From Rhyzopertha dominica (Eukaryota > Arthropoda > Insecta > Coleoptera > Bostrichidae), in contig QCXZ01000003.1 in assembly GCA_025024175.1 (NCBI GenBank), positions 56,810,023 to 56,874,022 of the forward strand: a DNA stretch of 64,000 nt, read 5' to 3'. Positions 1 through 11,898 of the stretch are shown piece after piece. The position numbers and the translations under genes were made by a program. How positions within the stretch are numbered: the stretch's first letter is position 1; the number at the start of each line of letters is the position of its first letter. The notes under the pieces are model-generated. The model did no database searches. It saw nothing but the letters and a program-made list of their open reading frames with translations, and was not told where the DNA came from.

Positions 1-1169
1 TGACGTATAATTCGTGTCAACAGTTGGAAATCCCTTCTGGTCAGCTCGGCAAGATCTCGCGTCAGACGCGACAGACGTAATGTATTTCGGAGCATCCGGA
101 TCTGGTGGATATATTCCATCCTGAAGGTGCCGTTCGACGGATGCACATTTTAATTAGTGCTCCGACACATCGGGGCCCTGTAGCAAATGATTAAATTGGC
201 AAGGGGACACGATATAACTTACGTGCAATAATAGCTCTGACAAACATAACTATTTATCGTACACAAGACAAAGCTATAAATTCTCTCGGGGAATCATACT
301 CGGTCCGTTATAGTAGCCCGACTCCGGCCATATTTCAGAGTCGTTTGACAGTTTCACGACTTCGGACCGCCTCCATAACTCCATGCTGGATTTAAAGTCT
401 GTTTACATTTTGGTAGCGTGTGTCGACCAACTTCGTCCAACATTTGATACAAGTGCAACTTTCGTATACCTAACTGTCGCGAAGGATGCCAGAACTGCCT
501 TAGTAACTCGTGGCGATCCGCTATTATTGTAGAACTACAAGTTGGTTTGAAAGTTCTAAACTAACACGAATAACTTTATTTGCATAAAAAGTGTATAAAT
601 AATAGAGACGGAGAGACCAATGCGACAGTACATTACTACTATTGCCTCTTAACAACGTAGAAACGAACCCATGAGAGGAACGAAATTAATTTTTTTTCAA
701 CATATCCTAAAACGTCTATGCACTTAGTTGAAAACTACCTACTGAAACGCGTGAGTGAAGGTGGAGAATATGGAGGTTGTTAAAAAGAATAAGCTGCAGA
801 AAACTTTAGATTTTCTTTAGAAGAACTGTTACATGTGATGAAACATGGATCCACTATTTTGAGCCGGAGTTTAAGTGATTAAGTCTTGAATGAAGTCACA
901 AGGGTTCTCCCGCTTGGAAGAAGTTCGAGTTCTAGCTATCTGCAGGTAAAGTCATTAACAATATTCTCGGATTCGCTAGACAGCCCCAGTATTGCAGTGA
1001 TACGTTCGAAAACAATATAAGGTCTGCTGTTCGCACAAAACGTGGACTCTTGATTGAAGCTTGCTTCATGGCAACATACGTCCCAGTTAACCCTTGGGTG
1101 GGAGATGCTTTTACACCCTCTTTACACCCGATCTTCCACGTCAGGCTTCCATTTTTCACTTAAAGAAGC
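1..1169. other. No recognisable gene
   Basis: Ordinary complex AT-rich sequence. Short ORFs on both strands have no recognisable motif. The last few hundred bases probably include the decayed 5' part of the Tigger element that follows, but I could not place its DNA-binding domain with confidence. Confidence 0.5.
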
Positions 1170-2365
1170 TCTGCGTGAGAAACATCTTCAATCAAATCAA
1201 GATGTTACAGACCAGATGCAAAAGTGGCTTCGATGGAAATAGGCACAGCATTGTGTTTGGAACAATATGTGAGGAATCAGCTTTAGTAAACAGAAATGTT
1301 ACCCAGAAATGGATTTCTGAAGTTTGGCCTGTGATAAGTGACGGATATTTGGAGAAAAATATATTAAATGCAGACGAAACTGGCCTTTTTTACAAAATGA
1401 CACCAGACAAGACTCATAAATTGAAAGGTGAAAGCTGTAGTGGACGGATGTTGTGAAAAGAGCGCATTACAGTCATGGTGTGTGCCAATGCCTCAGGTAC
1501 TGATAAACAAAAGTTATTGATAATAGGTAGGTGAAAATTTTACATGGTGCTCATTGAACTATACAAACATCTTCGCTTTGCAGGTAAATTGATGTTTTAG
1601 GAATACGTTGCCTGTTAATTAACTGTCCCAATCAGAAAGTATGGATGACTTCACTGCTTTCATCGATTATCTGCAGAAATGGGATAGCGAACTAGTGAAA
1701 CAAAACCGGTAAATTTTGTTATTAGCCAGTAATTGCCCCGCTCTTCCTAAAGTTGCCCTACACAATATTAATCTTCACTTCTTTCCAGCTATGCTACTTC
1801 GATCTTGCAACCTACGGATTAGGGCGTCATTTGGAGTTTGAAACAAAATCGCAGACATGTTATGGAACCTCAAGAAAATGACATAACCGGTTCCATTTCG
1901 TTTAATGCGATAAACCTTTTAAGCCTTGCTTTAATGACGGTTCCTTCAAAGACAGTTCAAAATTGTTATCGTCATGCTCGCTTGGTCAAAATTAGAGGCG
2001 AAATGAACTTCAATCCAGAAGATGTCACTCCTTTGAGTTAATTAGCATCAATAAATAACTTACTGGACTTGAACAAGTTTGATAAATATGTTAACGTCGA
2101 CACAAAGGTAATAACTACCGAAGAAATGACTGACCATGAATTAATGGATGAAGTAGCAAGAACATAATAAAGTAGAAATGGAACATAATAAAGTTAATGA
2201 TGAAGGGCAAGAAATTAGTTACAGATGATGAAGCATTGAGTTGCATTCGAAAATTATAGCACTCTTCCAGCAAGAAGACAACAGTGATGCCATTGTTTCT
2301 GATTTACAGAAACCGCAATTGAAAGTACAGAATTAATGCAGAAATTCACTAATTGACAAATTTAA
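1170..2365 (+). pseudogene. Tigger/pogo-type transposase, decayed
   Basis: Remnant of a pogo/Tigger (Tc1-mariner superfamily) DDE transposase, which cuts and pastes its own element in the nucleus. In order along the plus strand I see: the end of the CENP-B-type DNA-binding region (NRHSIVFGTICEESALV, from 1238); the first catalytic block (NADETGLFYKMTPDKT, near 1370); a beta-strand block (ERITVMVCANASGTDKQKLL, about 1460-1520); a decayed second block near 1715 reading LLASNCPALP where the family has a DNCPAHP-type motif, so the second aspartate is lost; a third block (LQPTD, then a stop, near 1815); and the usual helical C-terminal region ending near 2365. Reading frame changes and in-frame stops occur throughout. 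It is an old, immobile copy. The family identity is firm; the exact 5' boundary and the terminal repeats were not found. Confidence 0.88.
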
Positions 2366-3706
2366 TATTCTCTTATAAAAGTTTATATGTTTAATACACG
2401 TGTTTTTGTATCCTCTGTATTTCTTCTATTCTCTACATATTCTGTTCATCAAAATATGTAAACATATATGTACTTCTGATAAGATGGATACTCGGTTAAA
2501 ATGTACTAACTACCTGGATCCTTCCAAGACAATTGTAAGCGAATTATACTATACATGCAATTCATATCCGACCACAAAAAGTGATTACTCGATACCATCC
2601 TGGTCGTCACTATGTTTTGAAAAAAAAAGTAAGGTTCAGTAGTGCCTGCAGACAACAAGTCACAGCAAATAGTCACTTTTTGTGGATCTCTACACTTATC
2701 TCGACCAATCTGAGGGTTGCGAGTAGAATGTAATCCGCTTACTTACGAATTCACTCATAAAAAAGAGCCTCATCATTCAATATTTCTTCCTAGACAAAAA
2801 TATTTTGCAAGAGATTGAAGCAAGCCCACGCTATGAATACACGACGCATGTGCTTTAAAAATCTTGTAAGATAACAATTGTTACTGATGTAAACCGCAAT
2901 GTTGTCATTATGGAAAGTTCCAGCTTTCAACTACAACCGTTTCTCGAACAATATTTTTGTTGTTACGCACGATTCTTTTAAAAACTTCTGGTTGTTGGTA
3001 GAGCAGTTTGTTCCAAAGCTAATAACGGCAAAAATCGCTTATCCACTGGGTAGATTACGACGGACAAACATACCGCGTAAAATACCTGTAACTCGAAAAA
3101 TATTTACATGGCAAGAGTAATCTTCAATGAGAGACGACAAATTGTGTGGTGTCAATTTAGTGCAAGATAATAATAATAATAAGGATTATATATCCTAATT
3201 ATATGGGGCGGATACATTTAGATAGTCGTAGCGTAAAGCTATTTACTTAGAGAGCAAAAAGCAAAAAAATTTTGGGTTAGTATACTTAATATAAGTAAGG
3301 TGACCAACTTCCCAAACTAGAAGTGGTGCTACTTGTCTGACACCACAAAACTTAATACCTAGAAGTTCAATGTAATGATAAGATTTTGTGATAAAGTATA
3401 AGTACAGATTATATGGAAACTGCGCATGCATTACAATTAGGAACATGCATAAAAAAATTATTGTCTTAAAAGATAGAGAAAAAGCTTATATTTCCAGTGA
3501 TGTTTCATTTACGGTGATTGGTTATAAAATAACTTCACAGATTGAAGTCAAGCCATGTTCACTTTTTAGCAAAAAAAATAAAAACTAGACATATCCAAAC
3601 AACATTTTGAATATTCTGATAAGTCCCGATACAATGTTCAAATACGGGCTCATAAACAAAAATACAAACCTGCCCGGGCTAAATCAGGACGATTGGTTTC
3701 CTTAAA
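2366..3706. other. No recognisable gene
   Basis: Low-GC sequence with a short TAA microsatellite near 3168-3181. Short ORFs (for example 2400-2642 and 2899-3120) show no family motif and are not supported as genes. Confidence 0.5.
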
Positions 3707-3708
3707 TA

Positions 3709-4477
3709 CAGGGTTTCTATAAATGATTCATGCAACGCGAGTAGCGTTGATTTCTGAATTCTTTGTGCCGCCTTTTTGTAACTGCTGCCAAGCTACAATA
3801 TGCACGGCGATAGTAGTAAAGGTTGCAGATCAATGTCACACCACAGCTCCGAAATTTGAGCTTTCTGCAACCTTAAAGTTAATTGTTAAGAATTCAGTCA
3901 ATCTATCTTTTCTGTTTATCCGAGGACCATTTTTGATTGTTTATACTAGTTATATTATTTTAATAAGTAAATCTTAGCGCGTATCCCCATTGCTCGCCTG
4001 CCTATATACACGAATGCGCAAGCGGGTCTTCAAAAACGAGTGGTACCAGTACTAATCCGATGAAGGTGCGAGCGAAGACTGGAAGAATCCGCGCCACAAA
4101 ACCGCATCATACCCTCTTCCAGAGAGTAATTTAATCGCAGACGGTATCTCAGTGACTCTGCCTCCGGACCAGACATCGCAGGAAATTAAAGGTAGGCGAA
4201 CAATCGTTCATTTTACCGCAACGAACCAACGCCGCTTTCTTTTGTAACAACTTAATAATACAGTCCATTAAAATAAGTAACATTAATTATCCCACAAAAC
4301 ACTACAGAATATGTTGAAAATACGCACTCCCAGGCGTTTTCTCATATAAAAATATATAAAATAATTCCAAAACTGAAAGATGACAAATATGCGTCACTTT
4401 CCTCAGAGACGAAAAATTGATTAAATTGATAATTTCCATAAGCGCTCTGGATGCATGAATCATTTATAGAAACCCTT
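3709..4477. mobile_element. TA-flanked MITE, copy 1 (interrupted)
   Basis: Small non-autonomous DNA transposon. The left end reads CAGGGTTTCTATAAATGATT and continues CATGCA; the right end is its inverted match, TGCATGAATCATTTATAGAA then ACCCT. The outermost TA dinucleotides (3707-3708 and 4478-4479) fit TA target duplication. Two more copies lie at 45090-45405 and 57121-57477. The third is 357 bp, so this 769-bp copy carries about 400 extra bases, listed separately. An 84-codon ORF at 3723-3977 falls in the element and is not a gene. A TA target suggests a Tc1/mariner-powered family, but no transposase is present. Confidence 0.85.
3885..4288. mobile_element. 404-bp insertion nested in MITE copy 1
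   Basis: Comparison with the uninterrupted copy at 57121-57477 shows extra sequence between two copies of TTAATT (3879-3884 and 4283-4288), which look like a 6-bp target duplication. The insert has no clear terminal inverted repeats. Its middle, about 4013-4190, is richer in GC than the MITE and has a stretch that reads open for about 60 codons after one stop, ending at a donor-like GTAGGC. Its origin is unknown; it could be a retroposed or captured exon. Confidence 0.6.
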
Positions 4478-4479
4478 TA

Positions 4480-5763
4480 TAAGCCAATTACCGTATGAAA
4501 ATCTGTGAATATTTACCAAAAACCTTATTTAAGCTGTCAAGACATGTTAATTTTCCTAACAGGTCTATGTGTTATTTCAAATGAAGCTGTCTTCTCGACT
4601 GACACAATAAGGACGTACTTTGTAGTACAAATATGTGGTGGAAGACAGGACGTCTCCTTATAACTCTCTGGCAAGATAGGCCACATAAGCCTTTCATATA
4701 CTACACTGGATATTGATACAAGATGCGCAGTACGTCAAAAGCTGATTATGAATTTGATATTGTGCACCGACGTAATATGATAAGAAGCGATATTGCCCCA
4801 GTATGGTTGAGCTCCGCTTAGCCACTGACAACTTGGGCAGTTTCCTTGTAAAGGCGGCGCGGATTTTAAATTTACTCAACGTTGCCGTGATTTTGTGCAT
4901 CATAGCCGGCGAAAATTTACGAGCGTTCCTCCACGAGCTTCAGACGGGTATTTTCAGCAGCATCCGCAATAACTGCGCGACAGTTTATTACATTGCTCGA
5001 GCTCCGCGCACAATAATGCAATAAGGAGTTTTACATCTTTGAATAGCTACTCTGTAGCTAATAAATTACATAAACCTGTTCCTGAGTGGAGCAAACCTGC
5101 TACAGTATATTAAACTTTTAAATTGGCTAGAATTAATAAAAATTATGTTTTAAGGGGTATTAGCGTCCTACTGCGGAGGATATGATTGATGCTTGCCTGG
5201 ATAACCAGGGATTTAAAGTTTTTTGTTAAGTATTACGGTAGCTAATTATAAGGAGAGCCATGAGCCATTAAATAATTAAAAAAAAGTCGTCTGAAATACA
5301 CATAACAATGAAATTTTTCATTTCGTATGTTTTCAAAGCATGGGCTTAGGCGTTTGCTCTTGGTGACAATAATATCTGTTTCGGTTCTTTCAAGGAACTT
5401 ACATATTGTAGGTAAAGCATTTATGTTATTGAAGAGTGGTCTTATGGATATTATTGATTGTTGGTCGTCTTTGATTTGTCGTACCTCCTCTAATAGCATA
5501 CTACATAAATGATTGCTGTGGTCTTTTTATTACACTTTTCAGGCTTCTTGTTTTTCAGTACAGTTGCTTTTTGCAACATAGAAGTATAGTGGCTTTTATT
5601 TATTATTTCTATAAACAAACATTAAAATTCGTAAACAGAAAGTAACTAATTAAAAAAAAACAATAAAATATAAATTTGTACATACTACATAGTACATAAG
5701 TAATAAGAAAACACAAATACATCAAATATTACCAAAGAATACCAAATTAATATAATAAACTAT
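4480..5763. other. No recognisable gene
   Basis: No family motif on either strand. ORFs at 4803-5024 (+), 5242-5499 (-) and 5327-5512 (+) are short and unrecognised. The right-hand part may be 3' non-coding sequence of the minus-strand hAT element. Confidence 0.45.
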
Positions 5764-7541
5764 TTATATAAACAACTTCTCATTTGAATTTATAAACATA
5801 ATTTTTCGTACTTTATCTAAACTTAAACAATTTCTTCGTTCCGAAATGATTATTCCAGTTTTGGAGAACATACGTTCGTAAGGTACTGATGTTGCGACAC
5901 TACCGAATCTACATCGAACAATTTTGCTTAAGTTGGGAAAAAGAAAAACGTGATTTGCCGACCATTTCAAAGGATCCTTATTTCTATTAAGAATTTCCTC
6001 TTCTAGATACCTGTTGACTTCAACCATTGCACGAGCTTCATGGCTTTGGTTTCGAATTGGTTGATGTCAAACTGCCTTATCTAATTTTGCCCATATGTCA
6101 AATAAAGTGCCTTCATGCTCTACATTTTCAGTAGTAGTAGTCTTGTTCACTCACGGTGCTATCTGTTCGTTTTTCAAATTTTGAGCCACTAATTTGACAA
6201 CAATCTGTCTGGCTTTCTCTCCAGTATTAGAATGGGTGAAACCCAAATTTTTGAACCTTGTGTCCAAAAATGTGGATGTTAGATTCTAGATCACCCAACC
6301 GTGATTGAGTAGCTTCCAGAAGCTTTTCTATAATACGCGTACTAGCGTGGCTAAACTGTTCGGAGCTCAATATTTCATTATAAACGTTTTCCAACCCGTT
6401 TGTGACAATTATTATAAGTGATAATGTTACATATTTTCCCCTGACGCTAATTTTGTCACATCAAAGAAAGGCTCAAGTACCGTTACTAGTTCCTTTATGA
6501 ACATTCATTCTTCAGTGGAAATGACTGGTAGGAATTCAGCATCAATTAATGCCACTGTAGCTTTGACAGCTTCTTGCAGTTCTAAAAACCTTTTCAGCAT
6601 TAAATATGTAGAGTTCCACCTGGTTGCCACATTTTTAATAAGTTTCTTGTGCTGTATAGATTGAGAGTGCTGGCGTTGAAAGTTATCAAACTTATTTTAT
6701 GCGGTGCCGCTTTTCCGAAAGTGGGTAACAATTTTACTAGTATGAGTATAACATCCGAAATGTCTCCACTTCAAATCTATAGAAATTGCTTTTTTAATGT
6801 TGGCCGCGTTATCTGAAATCGCCAGCAAGACACAGTCTTCAGCTATATTCCATCCAGTAATTACTTTTTTTCAGGTATTCTGCCAAATTTTTGCTCCCAT
6901 GTCCGCTATCATGTTCTACGCACTCCAGAAAAACAGATTTGATATCGAAACCACTGCCTATAAAATGAACTGTCACTGCCATTACACTGTCCACGTTGCG
7001 TGATGTCCAGTAGTCCGTTGTAACTGTTACAGAAACTGCGTCATTTAGAAGATTTTGCTGTTATAAAGTCTTTAAATCCACTATCTTCTACTATGGAAAA
7101 TGGCTGAAGATCTGTAGTCGTAGGACGCAGCAAAAACTGATCTAATTTCTTTGCTGTGATAAAGTAATCTTTTTTGGCGTGAATGCCGTTATAGCTTATT
7201 GACGTATACGACTAGCTGAAACAGTTGTTAAACTTGGTAACACTTTACTGCTGGTGAGAGGCTGAATATCAAGAGAGCCAGAGTCACTTCTATCATTTAT
7301 AGAAACGTCTGCAGAACACACTGGAGTTTGAAAATGCTAACCTTCACCGTCATTTTCCTACCTTCCTTCAGTACGCTCTAATTGAGAGAACGGTGGGATG
7401 CCATCGGGTAATATGAGATCTTAGATTGGTGACTGAAGTCTTGTAGGAGAATATGGACTTGCACACATTACATCGTGCCTTATTGTCACCTTCAGTAGAG
7501 GTGAAGTTCCAAATTTCAGATTTCTTTCTGTTCATACTCAT
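5764..7541 (-). pseudogene. hAT transposase with BED zinc finger, decayed
   Basis: hAT-superfamily transposase remnant. The likely start is the ATG at 7541 (complement), followed by an N-terminal BED zinc finger: KKSEIWNF, then CNVC (zinc ligand pair) and HITRWH (histidine pair), within about the first 55 codons. The C-terminal hAT dimerisation domain is well preserved at 5764-6027: DPLKWSANHVFLFPNLSKI, then the block around SVPYERMFSKTGIIISERRN and KVRKIMFINSNE. Fragments such as GFKNLGF and RQIVVKLVAQ in between show the body of the protein is present but broken by frameshifts and stops. The span of about 590 codons matches a full-length ZBED-like hAT transposase. No 8-bp duplication or terminal repeats were found, so the element boundaries are open. 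Confidence 0.9.
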
Positions 7542-8897
7542 TTTGGTTGATTTTTTAAATATACCTAAAGTAAATAGTATAACAAATTTTTAGTTCACGC
7601 CTACAACAGTTTGAATTCTTATCTTACCAATTACGCACTTAAATTTCGGGATGGTTACAAAAAAGGGCCTAATAATTTTTCAAACGTATTTTTCACAATA
7701 AGACGGCTTTATCGAGGAAAGATCTACAGTTGAAACCGATCACACATAAATATTTTTAAATACTGTTGCCATCCCTTCATTCAACAATATGGGCCACCAA
7801 AACAATATGACGCACCCGACATGTGCAAGTGTTTGTAACACTTGCATCTTTAATGCTCTGCTTTGAAAATGGCGATGCCCAGTACCGACATATTCAAAGA
7901 TGTAATAAATAAATTGGCGGCAGACGTGTGACTAATTTTTGTTCTGTATACAGAGTTACAGACGTCCAAATTAAACTATTTATCAATAGAAAGTATGCTT
8001 AATTGCTAGTAAAACGTAACATCTTAATGTAAGTAAATACTCGTAAACAAACCAATAAAGCTATAAATCATTCCTTGTTTCAAAACCTACCGACACCGCT
8101 GACAGTTATTATTTCTGCAGCTGTTTAGCAAATCCCAATACCGGCCGTCGAACCGCATCGTCCCTCGTTCAAACAGATCCGAAGAACTTAGCTGCTATTT
8201 AATTAGCAGTTATATTTAACTGCTAAATTATAGTAGCAGTAGCAGGATTAACAGTTATGCGAAAATAGCAGGTTTAAAACAACACTAGTCTGCGAGCGGT
8301 TCTTACAGATTGGTGACGGGTGGGTGGATTTTGAACAAGCTAAGAAACAATGCAACATAATTCCCTTTTTACTGGGTTAGGTTTTATTTCATCTCTAAGT
8401 AATAAAGTTACAAATAGCAACCATTCAACTTTATTTTATAAGTATATCTTTACTGTATGATGGCAATACTTATCGTAAAATGACAATTAAGAACCTTACT
8501 TACTACGACATTTATTTTGCCGTTCTCGCTAGGCGTAAATTTCGTCAAATCGAATTTTAAACAAAGAATTTAGCTAAATTCAAACTAAAATATTCATTTA
8601 AATGACATATTAAATACTTGTATAACACATCAACAAGGANTATAGGTATGTGTTTAGCTGCGAATAAAACGTAGTAATATTTACCTACCTGTATCCTTAA
8701 TTTGGAAAGCAATGCCGTCTTTTGCTTATCTGCTTTTTTGATCACAATGCGAGAATAGCATTTAAATCGTTTAATATTAAAAAATAAAGAGGCAACTATT
8801 CCATAAGACGCAGTATAAAGATCTTACACCTAAAGTCACTAGATAAGACTGAGTAGCGCAACCATCCGCCATGTTTGAAAGTTTTCAAAGCGGCAAA
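7542..8897. other. No recognisable gene; one short hairpin
   Basis: Probably begins with 5' non-coding sequence of the hAT element. A 10-bp perfect hairpin (TTAGCAGTTA pairing with TAACTGCTAA, 4-nt loop) lies at 8203-8226, among other scattered AGCAG/CTGCT words. No coding motif was seen; the ORF at 8557-8745 (-) is unsupported. Confidence 0.45.
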
Positions 8898-9046
8898 TTC
8901 AAAGATGTTCAGTATTTCTAGAGGTTGCAAATATTTTAAAGGAGTAAATCAATTTTTTGTGTTTTAATTAGTATGTCCTTTTCCCTATAAAAAGATTGAT
9001 TACCTTCTATAAAATATTTGCAACCTCTGCAAATACTGCCTTGAAA
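8898..9046. repeat. Imperfect palindrome of about 150 bp
   Basis: Two arms of about 57 bases in inverted orientation around a spacer of about 35 bases. The shared core is GAGGTTGCAAATATTTTA on the left (8931-8948 region) and its complement on the right (9010-9027 region), with GTATTT and AATCAAT-type words matching on either side. Likely a foldback MITE. No flanking duplication is obvious. Confidence 0.7.
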
Positions 9047-11896
9047 AATCCCTAACATGGAGACATTATCAGATGGTCGTGTTGAAAAAAAAAATAATTA
9101 AGATAAATCCTTAACCTTCTTAGGAATTAAACAAAACTGCGTACCCTATATTCAGATTAACCATATATTTATTGCTTTTGGTTTTGTTATCCATAACACA
9201 CTTTGTTGACTTTTAATGTCATTGATAATGCACACAACGAACAATATTTTCAGGTTGCTGTCAACCACGAAATTATGTTATAGAATACTGCAAATATGTT
9301 TAATTAATATAGATAACAGAAAATGTTCTTCTATCCATCAGAATGACGCAAACTAGAAAAAAGCATGTACCTACTAATTTAATGTTTGGCGCTATTATAA
9401 TAATTTTTCAGTCGTCGGCATCGTAATGCTAAAAATCCACACGTAAATAAATATAATAATATATAGGATACTATATGCCGTGACTGTGTAATATACTGTT
9501 GCTGTTTTAACCTCTATATCGTATATGTTAAACTGCCGTTTTCGAACTTCGACTTTCTAGCTGAACATGCATTTTAGTACCTATCTATCACATTTATATT
9601 ATATGAGTACTACTTTTGGATAAGTAATTACTACTATCACTACTTACGAAAAATAGTCGCACCTTATTTTTTTATACATTGAAGGCAATAAATGAGAAAA
9701 AAGTTTTCAAAAAACGCAGTATAATATTGGGGGTTGTTTATGTTTATTGTACGTACCTTTTTATGGATATTGACTTCATGTGACTTTGTATATAACAACA
9801 ACTTCGCTAAGATCTCGTACCTGCGTCACTAATTTTCAAATACTTGCATAAAAATCGATTAATGTATGTTGTTTCTTGTTTTAGTTTTAATGTAACATGT
9901 AGGAACCAGAAACATTATTTTGCTCCATAACTCAAGTTAAAATATTATGAAGGAAGCTACCTGTGGAAATAAACAACTATTAAAAATACGTTACATTTTA
10001 ATGTCTGTTGTGTGCTATTAATTTTGGAAGGCCAGATAGTCAAACATAAAGCCAAATAATAACGTTCATTTTCAGATGCAAAAAAAACTAAATTCTGACC
10101 ACAATGCAAGCGTGCCGAAACAATTGTATAAGAAAAGTGACGCCTAAACTCATCTAAGGATATGAAATGTTTTTGTTTTGATTTGCTGTAATATTGGGGC
10201 ACTAAAGGAAGACTTAGATGGAACACTTTCCACATTTTCTTTCACAATTACAAAAACAGTCCACATTGAAGTGTGTAAACTTTCGTTTCCTTACAGCTAC
10301 TACAAAGGATGCCAATGGTTTGTAGAAATAATGTTATGACATAAAATATGTCAATAATATGTAAATAGATGATCCGAAATAATTTATGAACATCCATTTG
10401 AGCTTATCTTCCAAAATAATATGTATAATTTAAATTTTGTACTTACCTACACTACAGTCTAATTTGATAGCAATTCTGAAACATTTAATTACTTGACTGG
10501 CTATTCGTCACTTTTAAAATGCATAAATAGATGTACGACAAATAACCAGGAGCACATAAAAAGGTGATCCTTACTATCTGTTTATTTAACCATATATGGC
10601 TCCTCGGGATATATTAATAAATAATATTACGTAAAAAACTGATGATTGTACTGGAGTTTAATATAGTTTGTTTTCTTTTTCAGGTAAGTTACCCCCGCTG
10701 ATGGAGTAGCAATTCCGCGTTCCGTTTAACTGCAACTGAAGCTTTTAACGTAAGTTATGAAAATGCAATATCTCTCCGCGTTCACGGAAATAATTGTAAG
10801 GTTCACTTTACGCCGCTGCAGGAGCAGCGGCCTCTTTTAACTTTACAATTCATATTATTTGCATATTACACGCAATAAAGTCGGAATTATAAAACTTCGG
10901 AACAGCGATAATATTAATTGTAATTTAATTTTAAAATTTCTTGGCGCAAAAGACGAGCTGCGGGATATAATATTGAGGAAGTTTCGTTTCTAACTCAGCT
11001 CCGGAGTGTTTATTATTACTTTAAGCGGAAGCGTAAAAATTAATTACCTCGAATCGCGAGTTGTCTCTTTTTTAAAGAACGACGCCACTCGTTTGGCACC
11101 GCGAATTTCGCTCCTAATCGAACTGGAAGTTAGGAGGCATGCGTATTTTAATTAAATCGTAACGATGCTGTGCGATGTAGCTTTGACCTCATTAATGTTA
11201 TCATTGAATTTGAGACAATTACGTTGTGTAGGCGCTCTGCTAAAGTAATAACAGTTATATACAGGTAGACAAGCACTAATGCTGTTAATTATTAGCTGCA
11301 TAGCTCACTTTGTACAATTAGGAGATTAATGCTATTTCGTCGAACGACGAACCGTCGGTGTCAACACCTATTGACTGTAACATGCTCCGACAGTTATGAT
11401 ATTTAGGTTCATGCATTCTGTAGAAATGAACTGAGGTGTACTACAGGATGTTCCACCACAGCGTNTGTCAAAATACGAAACAATTTTCTACCAAACTTGG
11501 TCAAACCGTATTACTTTCAATATAACGCAATGTATAACATTCCATTCTTGGATTCCTCATTAAACTTCATCCACGACCACCATATTATTAAGATTTAATA
11601 GGTCTGTGTACCGTAGGCCTTCTAATATACTAGTGAATTAATATTCGTAGTACCACACTTCGGTATCTTAACAATTGTAACAGTTTACAGGCCGTGTATG
11701 TTGGGTTATGAACATCTTATTAGCTTACCACTTACAAAATAAATACTCTATTACCTCACAATTCTCATTGTATGCACTTGAGTTTACATCTACGCTCCAC
11801 CTTATCACATATTATATGTATTTAGTTGATTATCCATCATCTAAGAAAACAGGCTTCGGTGTTATTCTATTCTAATAATAAACATATATAATAACA
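9047..11896. other. No recognisable gene
   Basis: Mostly AT-rich. From about 10680 to 11160 base composition is more even, with words such as an octamer-like ATTTGCATA and a GCTGCAGGAGCAGC palindrome near 10815-10829, typical of unique host intergenic sequence. The 92-codon ORF at 9957-10235 (-) is unrecognised and unsupported. Confidence 0.45.
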
Positions 11897-11898
11897 TA

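Noticed and set aside
3723..3977. 84-codon ORF
   Set aside because: Lies across a MITE end and the nested insertion; the frame is not kept in the other MITE copies.
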